A DNA stretch of 27,862 nucleotides, taken from Temnopleurus reevesii. Taxonomy: Eukaryota > Echinodermata > Echinoidea > Temnopleuroida > Temnopleuridae. How positions within the stretch are numbered: position 1 is the stretch's first letter; the number at the start of each line of letters is the position of its first letter. The stretch lies in the NCBI GenBank assembly GCA_036244855.1, contig BQKZ01007940.1, positions 1 to 27,862 on the forward strand. Reading direction: 5' to 3'. The notes beneath the pieces were generated by a model. That model did no database searches. It had not been told where the DNA came from and saw only the letters and a program-made list of their open reading frames with translations. Positions 1 to 12,800 of this stretch are shown in pieces. The translations under genes were made by a program, and so were the position numbers.

Positions 1-404
1 TTCTTACAATTATACTGTCTTGATTTTATTTACTGTTCAAATAATTGTATAAACCTAATGATGCTTTCATTTTAAAAAGAAGCACAATACAGGCCTGCGT
101 AAGGTAAAAGACAATATTTGTAATCCTCAACATATTTATTTCTTTTTTGCCTGAAAAAAAAACTAGGACACATTTGAAGATTTACGTTTTTAGTTTATGA
201 TGATTTCCAATTTATATATTGTAAATATTTGTATATAAATTTATAAAAACTGATATTCTTTATTGTCTGATTTTGACTGTTTGACGTCAGTAGTCCAGGC
301 TTGTCCTATTTTCATCTATTGGAGTGTTGCAAGAAAGTTGGAAAAGAAATACCTACAAAGGCATAGCCAATTGAAACTCACTTTCAATATGTTTTAGGAT
401 GATG
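1..404. other. No gene seen
   Basis: AT-rich sequence without a convincing exon or repeat. The missing 5' exons of CTC1 could lie upstream of here. Confidence 0.5.
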
Positions 405-1016
405 TTAAAGGGGAACCAGCCCCTGGAATTATCGTGCTCTCGTTGAATGAAGAAAAATCAGATGAACAAACTGTGAAAATTTGAGCAAAATCGGACAACC
501 GGTTCAAAAGTTATGAATTTTCAAAGTCACAGAGATTTGACGATCACTGCCGCTCATGGGGATTCGTGCGATCGGCGACACCGACGGAATTTGTGACGTC
601 ATGTCGGACAACTCCTCATTCACTTTGTACATAAAACATTAAAAATGTATTAATGTAAAATTTAGGAAAAGGTTGAAACATGAATCTTCTCAAATTACAT
701 GCAGAATCAATATATAAATGCTATACCCCGACCGAAAATTGGCATTTTGTTGACCTTTCCAAAGAAAAGGGAGAAAATGTGAAGTTTTGTATACAGAGTG
801 AATGAGGAGTTGTCCGACATGACGTCACAGATTCCATCGAAGTTGCCGATCGCGCGGATCCCCATAAGCGGCAGTGATCGTCAAGTCTCTGTGACTTTGA
901 AAATTCATAACTTTTGAACGGGTGCTCCGGATTTGCTCAAATTTTCAGAGTTTGTTCATCTGATTTTTCTTCATTCAATGAGAGCACAAAAATCCCAGGG
1001 GTTGGTTTCCCTTTAA
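405..1016. mobile_element. Non-autonomous DNA transposon with long inverted repeats, TTAA-flanked
   Basis: Inverted arms of about 233 bp (405-638 and 784-1016) face each other around a 145-bp centre. The ends read TTAAAGGGGAACC and GGTTTCCCTTTAA. TTAA at both edges fits the target site of piggyBac-type elements, though the AGGG terminus is not the classic CCC. No transposase is encoded. Confidence 0.8.
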
Positions 1017-1499
1017 GATTTATATCTTGACCAGGGTGGTTTTCCAATTCAGCAAGTCATTCTTACTTTGAATGGTAATCTCATTAGATTTCAGCATAAG
1101 AGCTGATGCCAGTTCTTAAAGTTGCTCATAACTTTATGAAACACTACCAAGCAACGATCAAATGTAGCTTGCAGCATTTGTGTTACACCCCAAGAGTTTT
1201 TGTTCCAGGCTAGACCTGTTGATTACATAGTGCTGAAAAACTGTTTGTGTTCACAAAGTGATGGTAGCCAAAAAGAAATGTTGCAAGAATCCAGGTACAA
1301 TTTCATTGAAATGTAATAAATACAATGTGTTAATAAATACAAATAAGGGATACACTTCGATGGTATTCGCTTTTGATTGTGGCTATGTTGGGATTCATTT
1401 GTCTTCATGCAAGAATACCCTTTGGCTACCCTCACTTCGTGAAAACATAGACAAAATGTTGCATGAGAATAACGAGATGGGTTTTACATGTATGTAGCT
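1017..1499. other. No gene seen
   Basis: Non-coding by appearance. Short overlapping open frames on both strands here lack splice or family support. Confidence 0.4.
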
Positions 1500-1993
1500 T
1501 GTTGCCTTGATTTTGCTGAATGATGTTGCAGGGTTGATGATTTGTAGGTTGTGGCTTGTTGCCTTGGTATTGTTGAAGGATGTTGCCGATTTGATGAGAT
1601 TGGTGGTATGAGGCTTGTTGCCTTGGTATTGCTGGAGGATGTTGTTAGGGTTAATGAGATGGGTGGTAGGAGGCATGTTGCTGTGGTATTGTTGAAGGAT
1701 GTTACAGGGGTTGATGAGATGGATGGTATGAGGCTTATTGCCATGGTATTGCTGAAGGATGTTGCAGGTGTTGATGAGATGTGTGGTAGGAGGCTTGTTG
1801 CTGTGGTATTGCTGAAGGATGTTGCAGGTGTTGATAAGATGGGTGGAATTAGGCTTGTTGCCTTGGTATTGATGTAAGATGTTGCAGGTGTTGATGAGAT
1901 GGGTGGTATGAGGTTTGTTGCTGTGGTATTGTTGCAGGGGCTGGTGAGATGGTTAGCGAGAGGCTTGTTGCCTTGGTATCGCTGAAGAATGTT
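1500..1993. repeat. 60-bp minisatellite, about 8 copies
   Basis: Tandem units built around GATGTTGCAGG, TTGATGAGATGGGTGG and GGCTTGTTGCCTTGGTATTG repeat every 60 bases from 1561 to 1920. One unit is shortened to 50 (1921-1970). Because 60 is a multiple of three, long open frames arise on both strands (1551-1877 +, 1484-2080 -); they are by-products. Confidence 0.9.
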
Positions 1994-2025
1994 TTTTTTT
2001 ATAATCACTTTTAAATTCTGACACG

Positions 2026-2049
2026 CCCCCCCCCCCCCCCCCAAAAAAA
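2026..2049. repeat. Poly-C tract (17 C) followed by poly-A (7 A)
   Basis: A homopolymer run directly after the minisatellite; its length is likely unreliable in the assembly. Confidence 0.9.
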
Positions 2050-3262
2050 GGGGAATACCCTCGGAATAGCGCGCGCCCATTGGTTGAATCTTGACGTGAC
2101 ACGAGATTGCGCAACAGCAAGCGGGGAATCTGAAACTATAGTATAAGGTGATAGCGTAAATTTGTCAATTTGGAAACGAATTTAAAGAAAGAGATGCTAT
2201 GAAGGACTCTGGAGTCATGATTCTGCAGACTTCCCAGCCGTTATGCGCTACAAAGATTGATAGCTGAACATATAAACGAGGTATATTTGTGAGTAAGAAA
2301 CCAGCCCGTCTTTTGACGGACGGGAAGAGGCTTGAGCTCGATCTCCCCTTACCCCGGCGGTCCGGCTGGTAAGGTCTTGGTGGAGTGGAGATTTGTCCAC
2401 TTTTTAGCTGCCACTCCAAGTTAGGGCCGTGGCGTGGGAGTGGCATGGCATAGCCTTCTGAATTCTGTAGCGTAAGATCTTGGACAACTATGTATTTCGA
2501 CTCTATCTAACTTTTACCCCTAATCCGTAAACATTTACATTAAAAAAAATAACATTGATTTTAAGTTTTGATTTTTATTGTTTTTATTTAACGACCTGGC
2601 CCTGGGTTGGGGCTGGGCACAAAAAAAAAAAATCAGAATTATGAAGAGAAGATTGTTAATGTCAGGTTGTTAACAAAGTAAAAGAAACATAATGAATGTT
2701 CATGTAAATCATGTCAAATGTAACGTTAGAATGCTTGGAGTCTAAAAAAAAAATTGAACTGTCTCCTCCAACATACACGCCGTTGGAAGTTGCTCCATGC
2801 AGTTGCGACGAATATGATAGAAGACTATTGATAGTAAATTGTTTACTGCTCTTTATGGCAATATCGATGGGGCAGGGTCACCAGCTACCGCATAGGCACA
2901 ATGAAGTTGGTACTACACGCACTGATGTGTCAATTACTTCCATTGTTGCAAGGAGGGGACAGTTCAATGTCAGAAACTGTGTAAAAACTCCAAACAGATA
3001 TATTTTATATCCACTAAAATGAAGCCCTAGTTCGATGGCATCTAGGCATCTAACTTTCTGCCCAGATCAATAAACATTAACATGTTCAACAGTTTTATAT
3101 CCTAGACTAGTCCATATTGTAAAGTTGTTGTTGTTGTTTAGGCATTTCAATCATGTTTGACTATTCACGCCTAGTCTAGTTTCTGGTCGGTTAGTCTGTG
3201 TTATTCCTAATTATAAAAAGTTCCTCTTATGGAAAGCTACACAAAGGAACATGTATAGACTC
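2050..3262. other. Unassigned region; one 103-codon frame with poly(A) signal
   Basis: A + strand open frame (2711-3022) starts MSNVTLECLESKKK, has a hydrophobic LLIVNCLLLFMAI segment, and is followed by AATAAA at 3069. A GC-richer patch at 2290-2450 is open on the minus strand. I recognise neither. They could be transposon remains or a terminal exon of an upstream gene. Confidence 0.3.
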
Positions 3263-3433
3263 TTAGGGGGTGTTGTTCAAAAGTTGCAATTAATCGCAAG
3301 TTGCAGGTGATCAGAACGTGCCAATAAAAATCATTGCTTCATGCGGGTCTTGTGAAATGCGCATGCTGTACGCGAATGAAAATGCGTGTCACATTTTGCA
3401 AAGCTGCAGTTGATTTTGAAGAACACCCCCTTA
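3263..3433. mobile_element. Dispersed ~170-bp MITE, copy 1
   Basis: The ends are GGGGGTGTTGTTCAAAAGT and TGAAGAACACCCCC, with internal modules of TTGCAATT, GATCG and TTGCAG. The same element occurs at 5609, 21896, 26749 and 27371. Confidence 0.85.
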
Positions 3434-3759
3434 TTCTACCATATTACTACATTACTAGATAAATGTATTTTTTGTACGATGACAAAAGTCAATGAATCTC
3501 TGCTGTAGTGCTAATTGTCATTGAGTACTATTCGTCTTATATTCAGAGAGGCCTGTTGTCAGGAAAGGAAATTTTGTACCAAAATAGACAAATTGCAATT
3601 TTCATATAATTTTCTCACCGTTTTGAAAAATTTCATCTTCTCCTTACGGCATCTCTGCATATTCTAGAAGTTTGACACCTCTTTAATGCTAACGCTGTTC
3701 AATATTTCTCCAGGTGTGACAGAAAGTTTGATGAATCTACGCTGTCTGACTCCATACAG

Positions 3760-3847
3760 ATGCTCCAAGTATGGCTGTAGCATCAGATTCCAAAGCTACC
3801 CAAAGTCTTCGAGGAGTTTGTGTCATTGCAAAAAGTCCTCTGCTCAG
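3760..3847 (+). CDS. CTC1: CTC1 exon 1 of the visible set (partial 5' end)
   Basis: Reads APSMAVASDS..RGVCVIAKSPLL and ends in phase 2 at a gtaggg donor. The LRGVCVIAKSPLL stretch looks like the first strand of an OB fold and fits the human segment near residue 245. The 5' edge is uncertain. A strong acceptor (ttctccag) ends at 3713, but the needed frame then meets TGA codons at 3717, 3729, 3732 and 3747. I therefore prefer the acceptor atacag ending at 3759, or translation starting at the ATG at 3771 if 3714 begins a 5'UTR exon. Confidence 0.65.
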
Positions 3848-6800
3848 GTAGGGAATCTCTGTAAAAATTGCTCCATAGTATTAACATTTTACATTAGAAT
3901 TAGAATGGAAATAACCAAACATTAGAACTAAATGCATTCTTACTATACAAAAAAAAAGCATTTATAACCCTTTTCTCTTTCACTCAATCAGAAAATAGAT
4001 GTTGAATATCATGAGTATACATCTTATAAATATTCCAGAATGATGGGTAGCTCTGCTTATAATTCCCATGGTCAATTAAAAAGTTCGATTTATACATACT
4101 GTTCTAAGCTATTAAGATTCTTGCATTTTGTTGGTCAATTAGAAAGTTCTATTTACATGTATCAAACAATTATTAATAAAAGTCGGAGAAACCCTGTATC
4201 ATAATACTCTCATTTCATTTCAATCAAAATCAAAGAACAATGAAATCCTCCTGGAGACAAATACTTGTAAAAATAGGCCATTTTCAGGTTTAAAAAAAAA
4301 ATGGTTCATATAATGATAGATGCAATTTATATAGCGCACGTATCCATTCTGCTTAGTGCTTAAGGCGCTTTCACTGACTGTTACAGGCACAAAATCACAA
4401 CACTCTGTTTTACAAGTCTACATTTCATTTCAGAATTCATGGGAATACTCTCTTCCTGACTGAGGTACATGATGGACTAGTCTCAGATTCTAACAAGTTC
4501 CTCCTCGCTCGGGTGAGTAGAAATTATCTATGCTCTAATAACCCGTTTATTGAATATCAGGCCATTTTGAAAGAAAATTCTGTTTCCCCATTTAGACCCA
4601 ATATTTCATGAAGAAAACTTGAAAAATACATGCCTTTATGGTTGTTTCAGTGCTACACATGCTGGGATATCTTTCTATTACACTAAGTATTTCCTTATTT
4701 TGTCTTGATATACACCCTCACTATTCTCAGTACTTGTTCTATTCAAGTAGTAGAAATCATTCAAATCATGCCATAAATATGTTTTAAAACTAGAGGTTTT
4801 ATTTTTTGTTTCGCACAGGGGGATGAAGCGACATCCAAAGTGTATGATAGCATTGTTGTTGGATCATATTGTGATATCGAGAATGTGATCGCAACCACCG
4901 TCACAAAGGTAAACACAAAGTTCAAGCTTATGTTTTGAGAAAGCTATTACAATTTTCAAATAATTTTATTGAGTTCATAATGATAATCAATTATATTTTG
5001 TGCAATCAAGCACACCTTTCTTGCAACTTTTTTAAAACGCTTTTAAATATCTATCAAAGGCACAATGATTAATTTTAATATATAAAGGAATAAGATGAGT
5101 GTTCATTTTAATTTTGATCATTCTTCTTTGATAAATGAAGACATCCAGACCAATAATATAAGCTTGTTGTTTCTATGCAATAGACAAATTTGCTGATTGT
5201 TTTGCAATATTTTCCATATTTTTCCTCATGCTCATCAAGAAAGTTGTTATTTTTATACGGCTAATAGTCACTGTTGAGCATGTTGTTATTACTCTTTTGA
5301 TATCTCAAACTAAAGTGCTTTAGGGTATTGACTGAAATTAAGTTGTTGTCCCACCATGTCCCACCAAAGCCTATGTTAAACACATTCATTTTTATGGGAC
5401 GTGGTGGGACACTGTAAACTTTATTTCTGTCCATACTGTATTAATTATTGGGACAATGTCATATTTCCTTGACTCGCCATAGGGTACTGATAGACCAAGA
5501 AAGATCTTGCTTCTTACTGCCTACTCCAAAGTCAATCCGTGTACTAAAGATGGAATTCCCACTAATCTCAGCATCTCTACTTGTGAGGTAAGACTTAGCT
5601 AATGTGTCTAAGGGAGTGTTGTTCAAAATCAACTGCAAATCAACTGCAACTTTACACATTGTAACGCGCATTTTCATTCGCGCATGGTACGTGCATTTAA
5701 TGAGACACGCATAAAACAATGGTTTTGATTGGCGCTTTCCGATCAACTGCAACTTGCGATCAATTGCAACTTTTGAGCAACACCCCCTAAGAATGTTCGT
5801 ACTCCCAAATATTTTGAATAATTATTTTTTTCCTAATAAATGTAGTTCCTTATTCTGATGAGACAGTAGTGTCCCCACTAATTTCATGGCCCCGTAACAT
5901 AAAGATTTGCAATTAATCGCTATTTGATTTTGCGATCGATTGCAAACTTTAGTACATGTTTTGCCATAGACTTGCGAGTGATATCAATCGCCATCAGATA
6001 AGTAATTAATCGCATGATATGGGACGTTTATGTTTGATGGAAGACTATTGTGAAGCATTTGAAGAAATTCAATACTCCTGAAGTATTACTCGGGTTGTGT
6101 TTCATAAAGCTGTGTGCAAATTTGCTATTGACCCTTTCTTTGGAACAATTCATTACCAGGGGTTATCATTGTGTGCAAGAAAGCATCACCAGTCATTTTT
6201 AGAATTGTGTGTTTAATAATCTACTCACAGCTTTATAGAACACAATCCTGATCTCCAAAATAGGCTTTTAGGGGCAATTTCGATGAAGGGCACTTTTTCT
6301 ACCAAAATAAGACAATAGAGAACTACAGCAAATTTTTAGATTTTTGGTCTACTTGTAAATGAGCTACCCAAGGATTTATTTGCGAAGTAAAGGCTGTATT
6401 CAAATGGTAATTTACAATAAGTTTTCTCCTCCCTTGAACCACACGGAACTGCCCCTCCTATTACTCACTGAACAGCCTGAAACCGCCCATTATTTTTAAC
6501 TCTCTTTTGTAACCATGGTAACATTCTTGTGGTGTTAAAATGGATAAAATTGGTTGTATGTGTGCAATCTTTCATGTTCTTTAGAAAACAATCTGTCCAC
6601 CAAGAAAACTATGATAATGTTCAGAATATGTTTGTTGTGCCCATAAAAAATGTAAGACAGGCAGCAATAATGCTGCACTATCCAGTGATTAACCCTTTGG
6701 TGGCGACGGGCTTCTACAGAAGCCAAGATTACGAGGCTGTCACAAGTTAGGTTCAACTTGGATTTTCCCCTCGAAGTTAGAGAATCACATTTCGCGATTT

Positions 6801-9800
6801 CAAGAACAAAATTCATTTTCATCAGAATGAGAAAAGTATGGCCTTTCCTTGATACATTGAATTAAAAGCCATAAAATTACCAAATAAGACTAATTAGCCT
6901 TTAGATTAGAAGATGCAACCAAACTTTCTGATACCCAGAAACACAGGGGGCACTCAAAGGGTTTATCGCTATTTTGGGTTAAATATCGTTGTACACCATG
7001 TCTATATTGACTGTTGTTTCTTTTCACCACAGGGTGCAGTGACCAAGTGCATTGACAAGACACTTGGGATTTATGAGCTTACTGGCAATTACAGGTATGT
7101 TCCAAAATCTTTTTTTTCCTTTTCCAAAAATGTAACACTCATATTTGTGTTTACGATTGCAATGCATGTGGAACAACATGGTTCATTTTACAGCTAGAAT
7201 TTGTATTTTCACATACTCCATTTCTTGATGATAAAGTCTTTCTAAAAAAGAAGAAAAATCATATCAGATATCTTTCTGTACCAAATTACAAATGTTTGTA
7301 AATAATTATAAATTATTGAATGAGTATGACTTATTTTATTCTGTCTTTTGTTGTATGAGTCAGAAGCCATTTTGGAAGTAATATTCTTGTGAAGCCCTCT
7401 CACGAACTTTTGCTGATTTCAACATACATTCTAATGAATGATTCTAGATATCTCTTTTTTTCCTGCCCTGACTCCTCTCTTGCAATTTCCAAAGGTCGCC
7501 GATTTATGCATCGTGATTACAAAAGATATGAATTTGAATATATTCTTCATTGCAATTCAAGAAATTGTAATTGTTGCTCTCCATCCATTTCTTAATGAAG
7601 GAATACTTTTGGAATTCTTGCCTTTGCAGACTATATCTAACCTACCAATATGATGGGAAATCTCACCTTCCCAGCATTCCTGTGGGGTCAAAGATCATCA
7701 TACATAATGCGCATAGGATACCTACAAAGGATAGTGAGAGTGGGGTGGTAGGTCATCATGATAGTGTTGTTTGCTGCATGAGAAGTTCGCTCGAACTTAA
7801 GAAGAAATCGGAAGACGTACCATCAATTAAGGTCTGTAATATAGTTATACATGTATATATATCACACATAAGCCATATATATATATATATATCTATTATA
7901 TCACACATAAACCATTATCTTCCCTGTACTAAGAATACTAGTGAATGATTGGCTAAAAGCTTATCACATGAAATTCCTAATGGTTAATTTTTGTTAGCAT
8001 GGCAATGTGTGGTCAAGATAATATTGACCTTTTAGGACAATATAACACGTTTTTTGTTTTGTTTCAATAACTTTTGATTTAGTGCTCTAAAAATATAACA
8101 GATGCATGAGCAGAAAGAAAAAAAATTCTACACTAGATCTGACCATTTTTATTCTGTAACCAGCAGTTGCTGGATGCAGAGAATTTATGAAGATGAAAAT
8201 AATCACTATAAAAAGAAATTGGCAATGCAGATATCATTTCATAATCCTTATTTACCTTGCTAATTGGCAACTCTTTAACTTTTGAACATGCTTCTTGAAG
8301 AAGTCAAGTTTTTAGAATACCAATAGTGATTGAATTTGATATAAAATAATTCCTGTCCTGAATGGGTTAACTACATGTATATTAACTGTAATGATTAAAT
8401 ATAATATATTATAACTCTTTCCTTTCAATGCAGGAGAAATGTGGAAACACGCAGAGAGTTATTTTACCACTTTGTGGCAAGTTGTATCCAAGCCTGTCTG
8501 TTCTTGAGTGGCTTCGGCTCAAAGCAATTCCTTCGTTGCTTCACAAACTTGTTCCAGATATTTTAAAGTAAGCACTCTTTTATGCCCATAACCGAATGAC
8601 CCTCTGAAAATGGCCCGACCAAAACCTTTTTTTTTTATTTTTGCATTTCACTCAAATTAAAAAGGTGCAGTGATATTTATGAAAAGTCATTTTCATCTGT
8701 TTTAGGGCTTTTTACTCCATTCTAAGTCTTATGTTCTATGTGAATTCTGTTCCAAAACAAGAAATCTCATTGACTGATACAATTTTTATTATACAAGTTA
8801 TTCTTACATTCTGTAATGCTGATTAATGATTAGAAATAAGAATGTGAATAGTTACAGCTGCTGAATCTAGTGTGTTCTTGTGAGTCATGAAACACATTTT
8901 TGTAAAGTCTTTCTTTTTGCTGGAGTAAATTGAATTTCTATCTTGGCTCTTCCGATCAATGTTCCATGTTATTTGTAGCTCTGCTGCGGGCATAGAAAAA
9001 CTCAAAAGTAGGAAATGTTGCATTTTTAGTGCATTAATGCATCATACAGTTTTGCAGCACATTTTCTGTATGCTATAGTGTTAAAATTATGCAAAGTAAT
9101 GAATTGTGAGTTTGTAGGAATTCTCTTCTCTTGCTTGAAATCGTCCAGATCTTCAAATCTTTGTCATGATTTATCATAGAAAATTTCTACTTTATAAGGT
9201 ATCATTTTTTAAGGTATTTCTTCCCTTGTCCAAAAGGTACTAAAATTTCAATATCAATGTCTGCCAAGCATTTGGGTTTTCCATGAGAAGCGTTGTGTTT
9301 CATAAAGCTGTTTTTAGACTGAGGTAATCATGACCGTACGACCAACTCGTGACCCTTTCTTGCGCTCAATGATAACCCTTAGCACTGAATCACACCTGAG
9401 AAATGGTCATCAGTCGTTCGTACAATCGTGTGTACCTCTATGAACAGCTTTATGAAACACAATCCCTGTTGCATTTTATTTGTCATACAGGATGAAGGAA
9501 ATGCTTCTCACCGACTGGTGACCCTTTCTTGCACTCAATAATAATATTTAGCACTAAATCACACATGAGAAATCGTCACCAGTCGTTTGTACAGTCGTAC
9601 GTACCTATACGAACAGCTTTATGAAACACAAACCCTGTTGCATTTGATTTGTCATACAGGATAAAGGAAATGCTTCTTACCGACTGGTGACCCTTTCTTG
9701 CACTCAATGATAACCCCTAATGCTGAATGGCACATGAGAAAGGGTCACCAGTCATTCGTAAATTTGTGCGTACCTCTATGAAGAGCTTTTTGAAACACAA

Positions 9801-12800
9801 ACCCTGTTGCATTTTATTTGTCATACAGGATGAAGGAAATGCTTCTTACCGACTGGTGACCCTTTCTTGCACTCAATGATAATCCTTAGCACTAAATCAC
9901 ACATGAAAAATCGTCACCAGTCGTTTGTACAGTCGTACGTACCCATACGAACAGCTTTATGAAACACAAACCCTAATGCATTTGATTTGTCGTACAGGAT
10001 GAAGGAAATGCTTCCAGTTTTGGTCCAGCTGTTGACCACTAATATGACCTCCAATGAACAACCAATTATGAAACAGGGAAAGAGAAATCCCTATGAGGAT
10101 TTCCTATCTCATGACCAATCTTGCAACTTCTCCCAACCAAGCAAAGACATCCCAAAGGTTTGTGTTTCATTTATTTCAAGAAAATATCACACTCTGATCA
10201 AGAGGGGAAAAAATTATCATAAAATTGAATGAAATTCACAAGCAGGGATGCCATCAAAAATTGTATTGTTTGTGTATTACATTTGTATTAGGGCTACCAA
10301 ACTGAATATATGTCAGAACTTGTTCAAAAAAGTAAAGCCTCAATGGGCATCAACCTGTCAACCTGTAAAATTTGTATTATTCAACCATTTACAATGTGAT
10401 ACAGTTTATTCTTGTAAATAAGGGACATGAGTAGACAATATTGGCCGCTGATTGAATGCTTTCAAAATGGGCAATTTAAAACATCATTGGGATGATGATG
10501 TTCTGCATTCTTGACATCTATAGATCTTAGTACCCCCTTCAGAAGCGAAAGAGGACAGCAATAGTTAGGAATACAATATTTCCTCTGTACGAATCCTGAA
10601 AAACATATTTGTTCGCTCAATGCAATTTTGACTATTGCAAGGAGGCCAACTTGTAATTGTATTCTTCCATTCGACAGCGGTTTTGTAAATCGTATAGTAG
10701 AAACAACTTTTGTACGCTAGATGAATTAGGTTCTAATCCAAATTTTGAATATGTCCTATGTTATCACTTTTTACTCTACAGACCGTACCATGTACCTTCC
10801 CCAATGTTTTGGAGCTAGCAAATTGCCTAGATTTGCCTTCAGATGACTTAAGCAACCACATCATATCACTGGAGCAGCCAGGCTATACTTGTAGTGTCAT
10901 ACGATCTTGTGATTTGCCGGTACCCATGGTAAGATTATAGTTACAGACATTTTAACCCGTTCAGGACGATTGAGCACATTTTTGTTTTGGTTCAATACCA
11001 TTTGATACAATGCTCTATAGAATATTAAAAATGCATGATCAGAAAGTGAAAAAAAATTCCACACCAAATCTGACCATTCCTATTATGTCACCATTTGCTG
11101 TATGTCGCAGAGAATTTTAAAAATGAAAATATGAACTAAAATGGTCACAAATCGATAAAGAGTTTTCCTATATTACCCAATGATTGTACCGTCAAACATG
11201 CTTTAGTGACCACCTGTATGCCGAAATCACATGTCCACAGAGGCCATCTTTCTTGACTCCCTAGAAAGCAATTTACATTTAAATGAATCTGTGTATAGAG
11301 GCCACCTGCTGTTAAAGACCCCATTTTCTGTCTCCCTTGAATGGCTTTTATAGACATGTTTGACTGTACTACACAATCCTGAGGGAAACTTGTTTCTTTC
11401 CTCTGTATCAGCAAAATGGTTCTTCTTTTGCAGTTGTATGGATTGAGAGGTCTGCAGTCAAACCTGTCTGTTATGTGTAGTGATCACCCAAGATGGAAAC
11501 AATTTATTCAGATATATCCTTTACAGTAGTCAAATTTAATGATCTGTTTACATCAGGATAAAAAATACTTTCTTATTTAAAGGGACTCTGTTTACATTTT
11601 TCTCCTGATGAATAGCCATCATAATGGATTTTGTGGAGGCTATTTTTGTGCTCATGGGGGCTATTTCAAATGTTAAGGAGGCTTATTGCCCTTTGGCCTT
11701 GTGTATTTTTTTGTTGGTCTGCAGTAGCCACCCGAGTGCTATCCACTTTGTCCCATATGCTCTGAATTGCAAACATCTTATAAAGTTCATAAGCGTTCAT
11801 TGTTATCTTTTCAGGTTCTGGTTGCCAAGCTGTGCTGTTCTGCAACTGATGGAAAGCTCTACATAACAGATGCCACTGGATCCATTCCTTGTGTTCTGAA
11901 TCAAATCTTGCCTCTAAAGAAAACCCTCAAATCTTGCCAGGAATCTAACAAGGAAGGAGGATCAGAAATGTTAAATAGTGAGGCAGAGTCTTCAACTAAC
12001 TCTTGTTTTCCACAACCTTCCCTTGACCATGTTCTCAGAATTGATGACTTCATGTTGATCAGAGAGAGCCGTACTAACATGGATTCTTCCGAAATAAGCA
12101 CAGATAATATTGAATCTGAAACTGACATTGAGAAAAATAGGTTACGCTCAAAGGACAGTGTATACGTGATGTTTGATTCAAGGAACGCCGTCTGTCTTTA
12201 TCGCCAGCCAGAGAGGGCAGCATCACCTGGGAATCTAAGACTACGGAGGAGAAAGCGGGGCTCGGCCAGTCCAACCCCCAAATCAACCATCTCAAAGACA
12301 TTCCTACTGAGAAGCAGACGTCAGCTTCTCCGGCAACAGAACCGAGATCCAGGCACGGCAGGAGCAGCCATGCCAAGTTTTTACTGCGACATTGTTCTCC
12401 TCGACTCCACCCATCCAAATCAGGCCACAAAAGATGCAGTCATGGAACAGAGTTCAGTTGGACGGAGAGACAGAGATGAAAGAGTCGGTAAGGGAATCCA
12501 CCCTAAACAAACAAGGTTGGCTGCGGGCTCAAGACAAGGTGGAGATGGAGATGTTGAGAAATATGAGGATGAGAGAGTTGGTAGGCGAAGCCAGCCTAAG
12601 CAAGCCAAGAAAGATGCGGTCTTCAGACAAAATGGAGATGGTGAGAAAGAGGAGGATGAACGGATTAGTAGAGGAGGTCATCCTAGACAAGCCAGTAGGG
12701 ATGTGCTCTCAAGGACAGGCCAAGATGAAGATGAGGACAAAGATGAGGATGAAACATTTCATAGGGTAGACCATCCTAAACATGCCAAGAGGAATGCGAT

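Noticed and set aside
1484..2080. 198-codon minus-strand frame and 108-codon plus-strand frame
   Set aside because: Both are produced by the 60-bp minisatellite, whose period is a multiple of three.
2165..2446. 93-codon minus-strand frame in a GC-richer patch
   Set aside because: No recognisable family, splice sites or promoter; composition alone can explain it.
3714..3770. Use of the strong acceptor at 3713 for coding exon 1
   Set aside because: The frame needed for exon 2 has four stops between 3717 and 3749. It is only possible as 5'UTR.
6584..6650. Possible exon with tctttag acceptor and gtaaga donor in intron 4
   Set aside because: Its open frame does not fit the phase 0/0 junction of exons 4 and 5, and the fitting frame has a stop.
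9293..9997. CRISPR-like array
   Set aside because: Units are 160-180 bp, transposon-derived and in a eukaryotic intron; there is no short repeat-spacer structure.
11435..11527. Acceptor-like ttttgcag and 31 open codons in intron 9
   Set aside because: No donor in the required phase, and the sequence matches CAGTCAAACCTGTCTG-type transposon ends.
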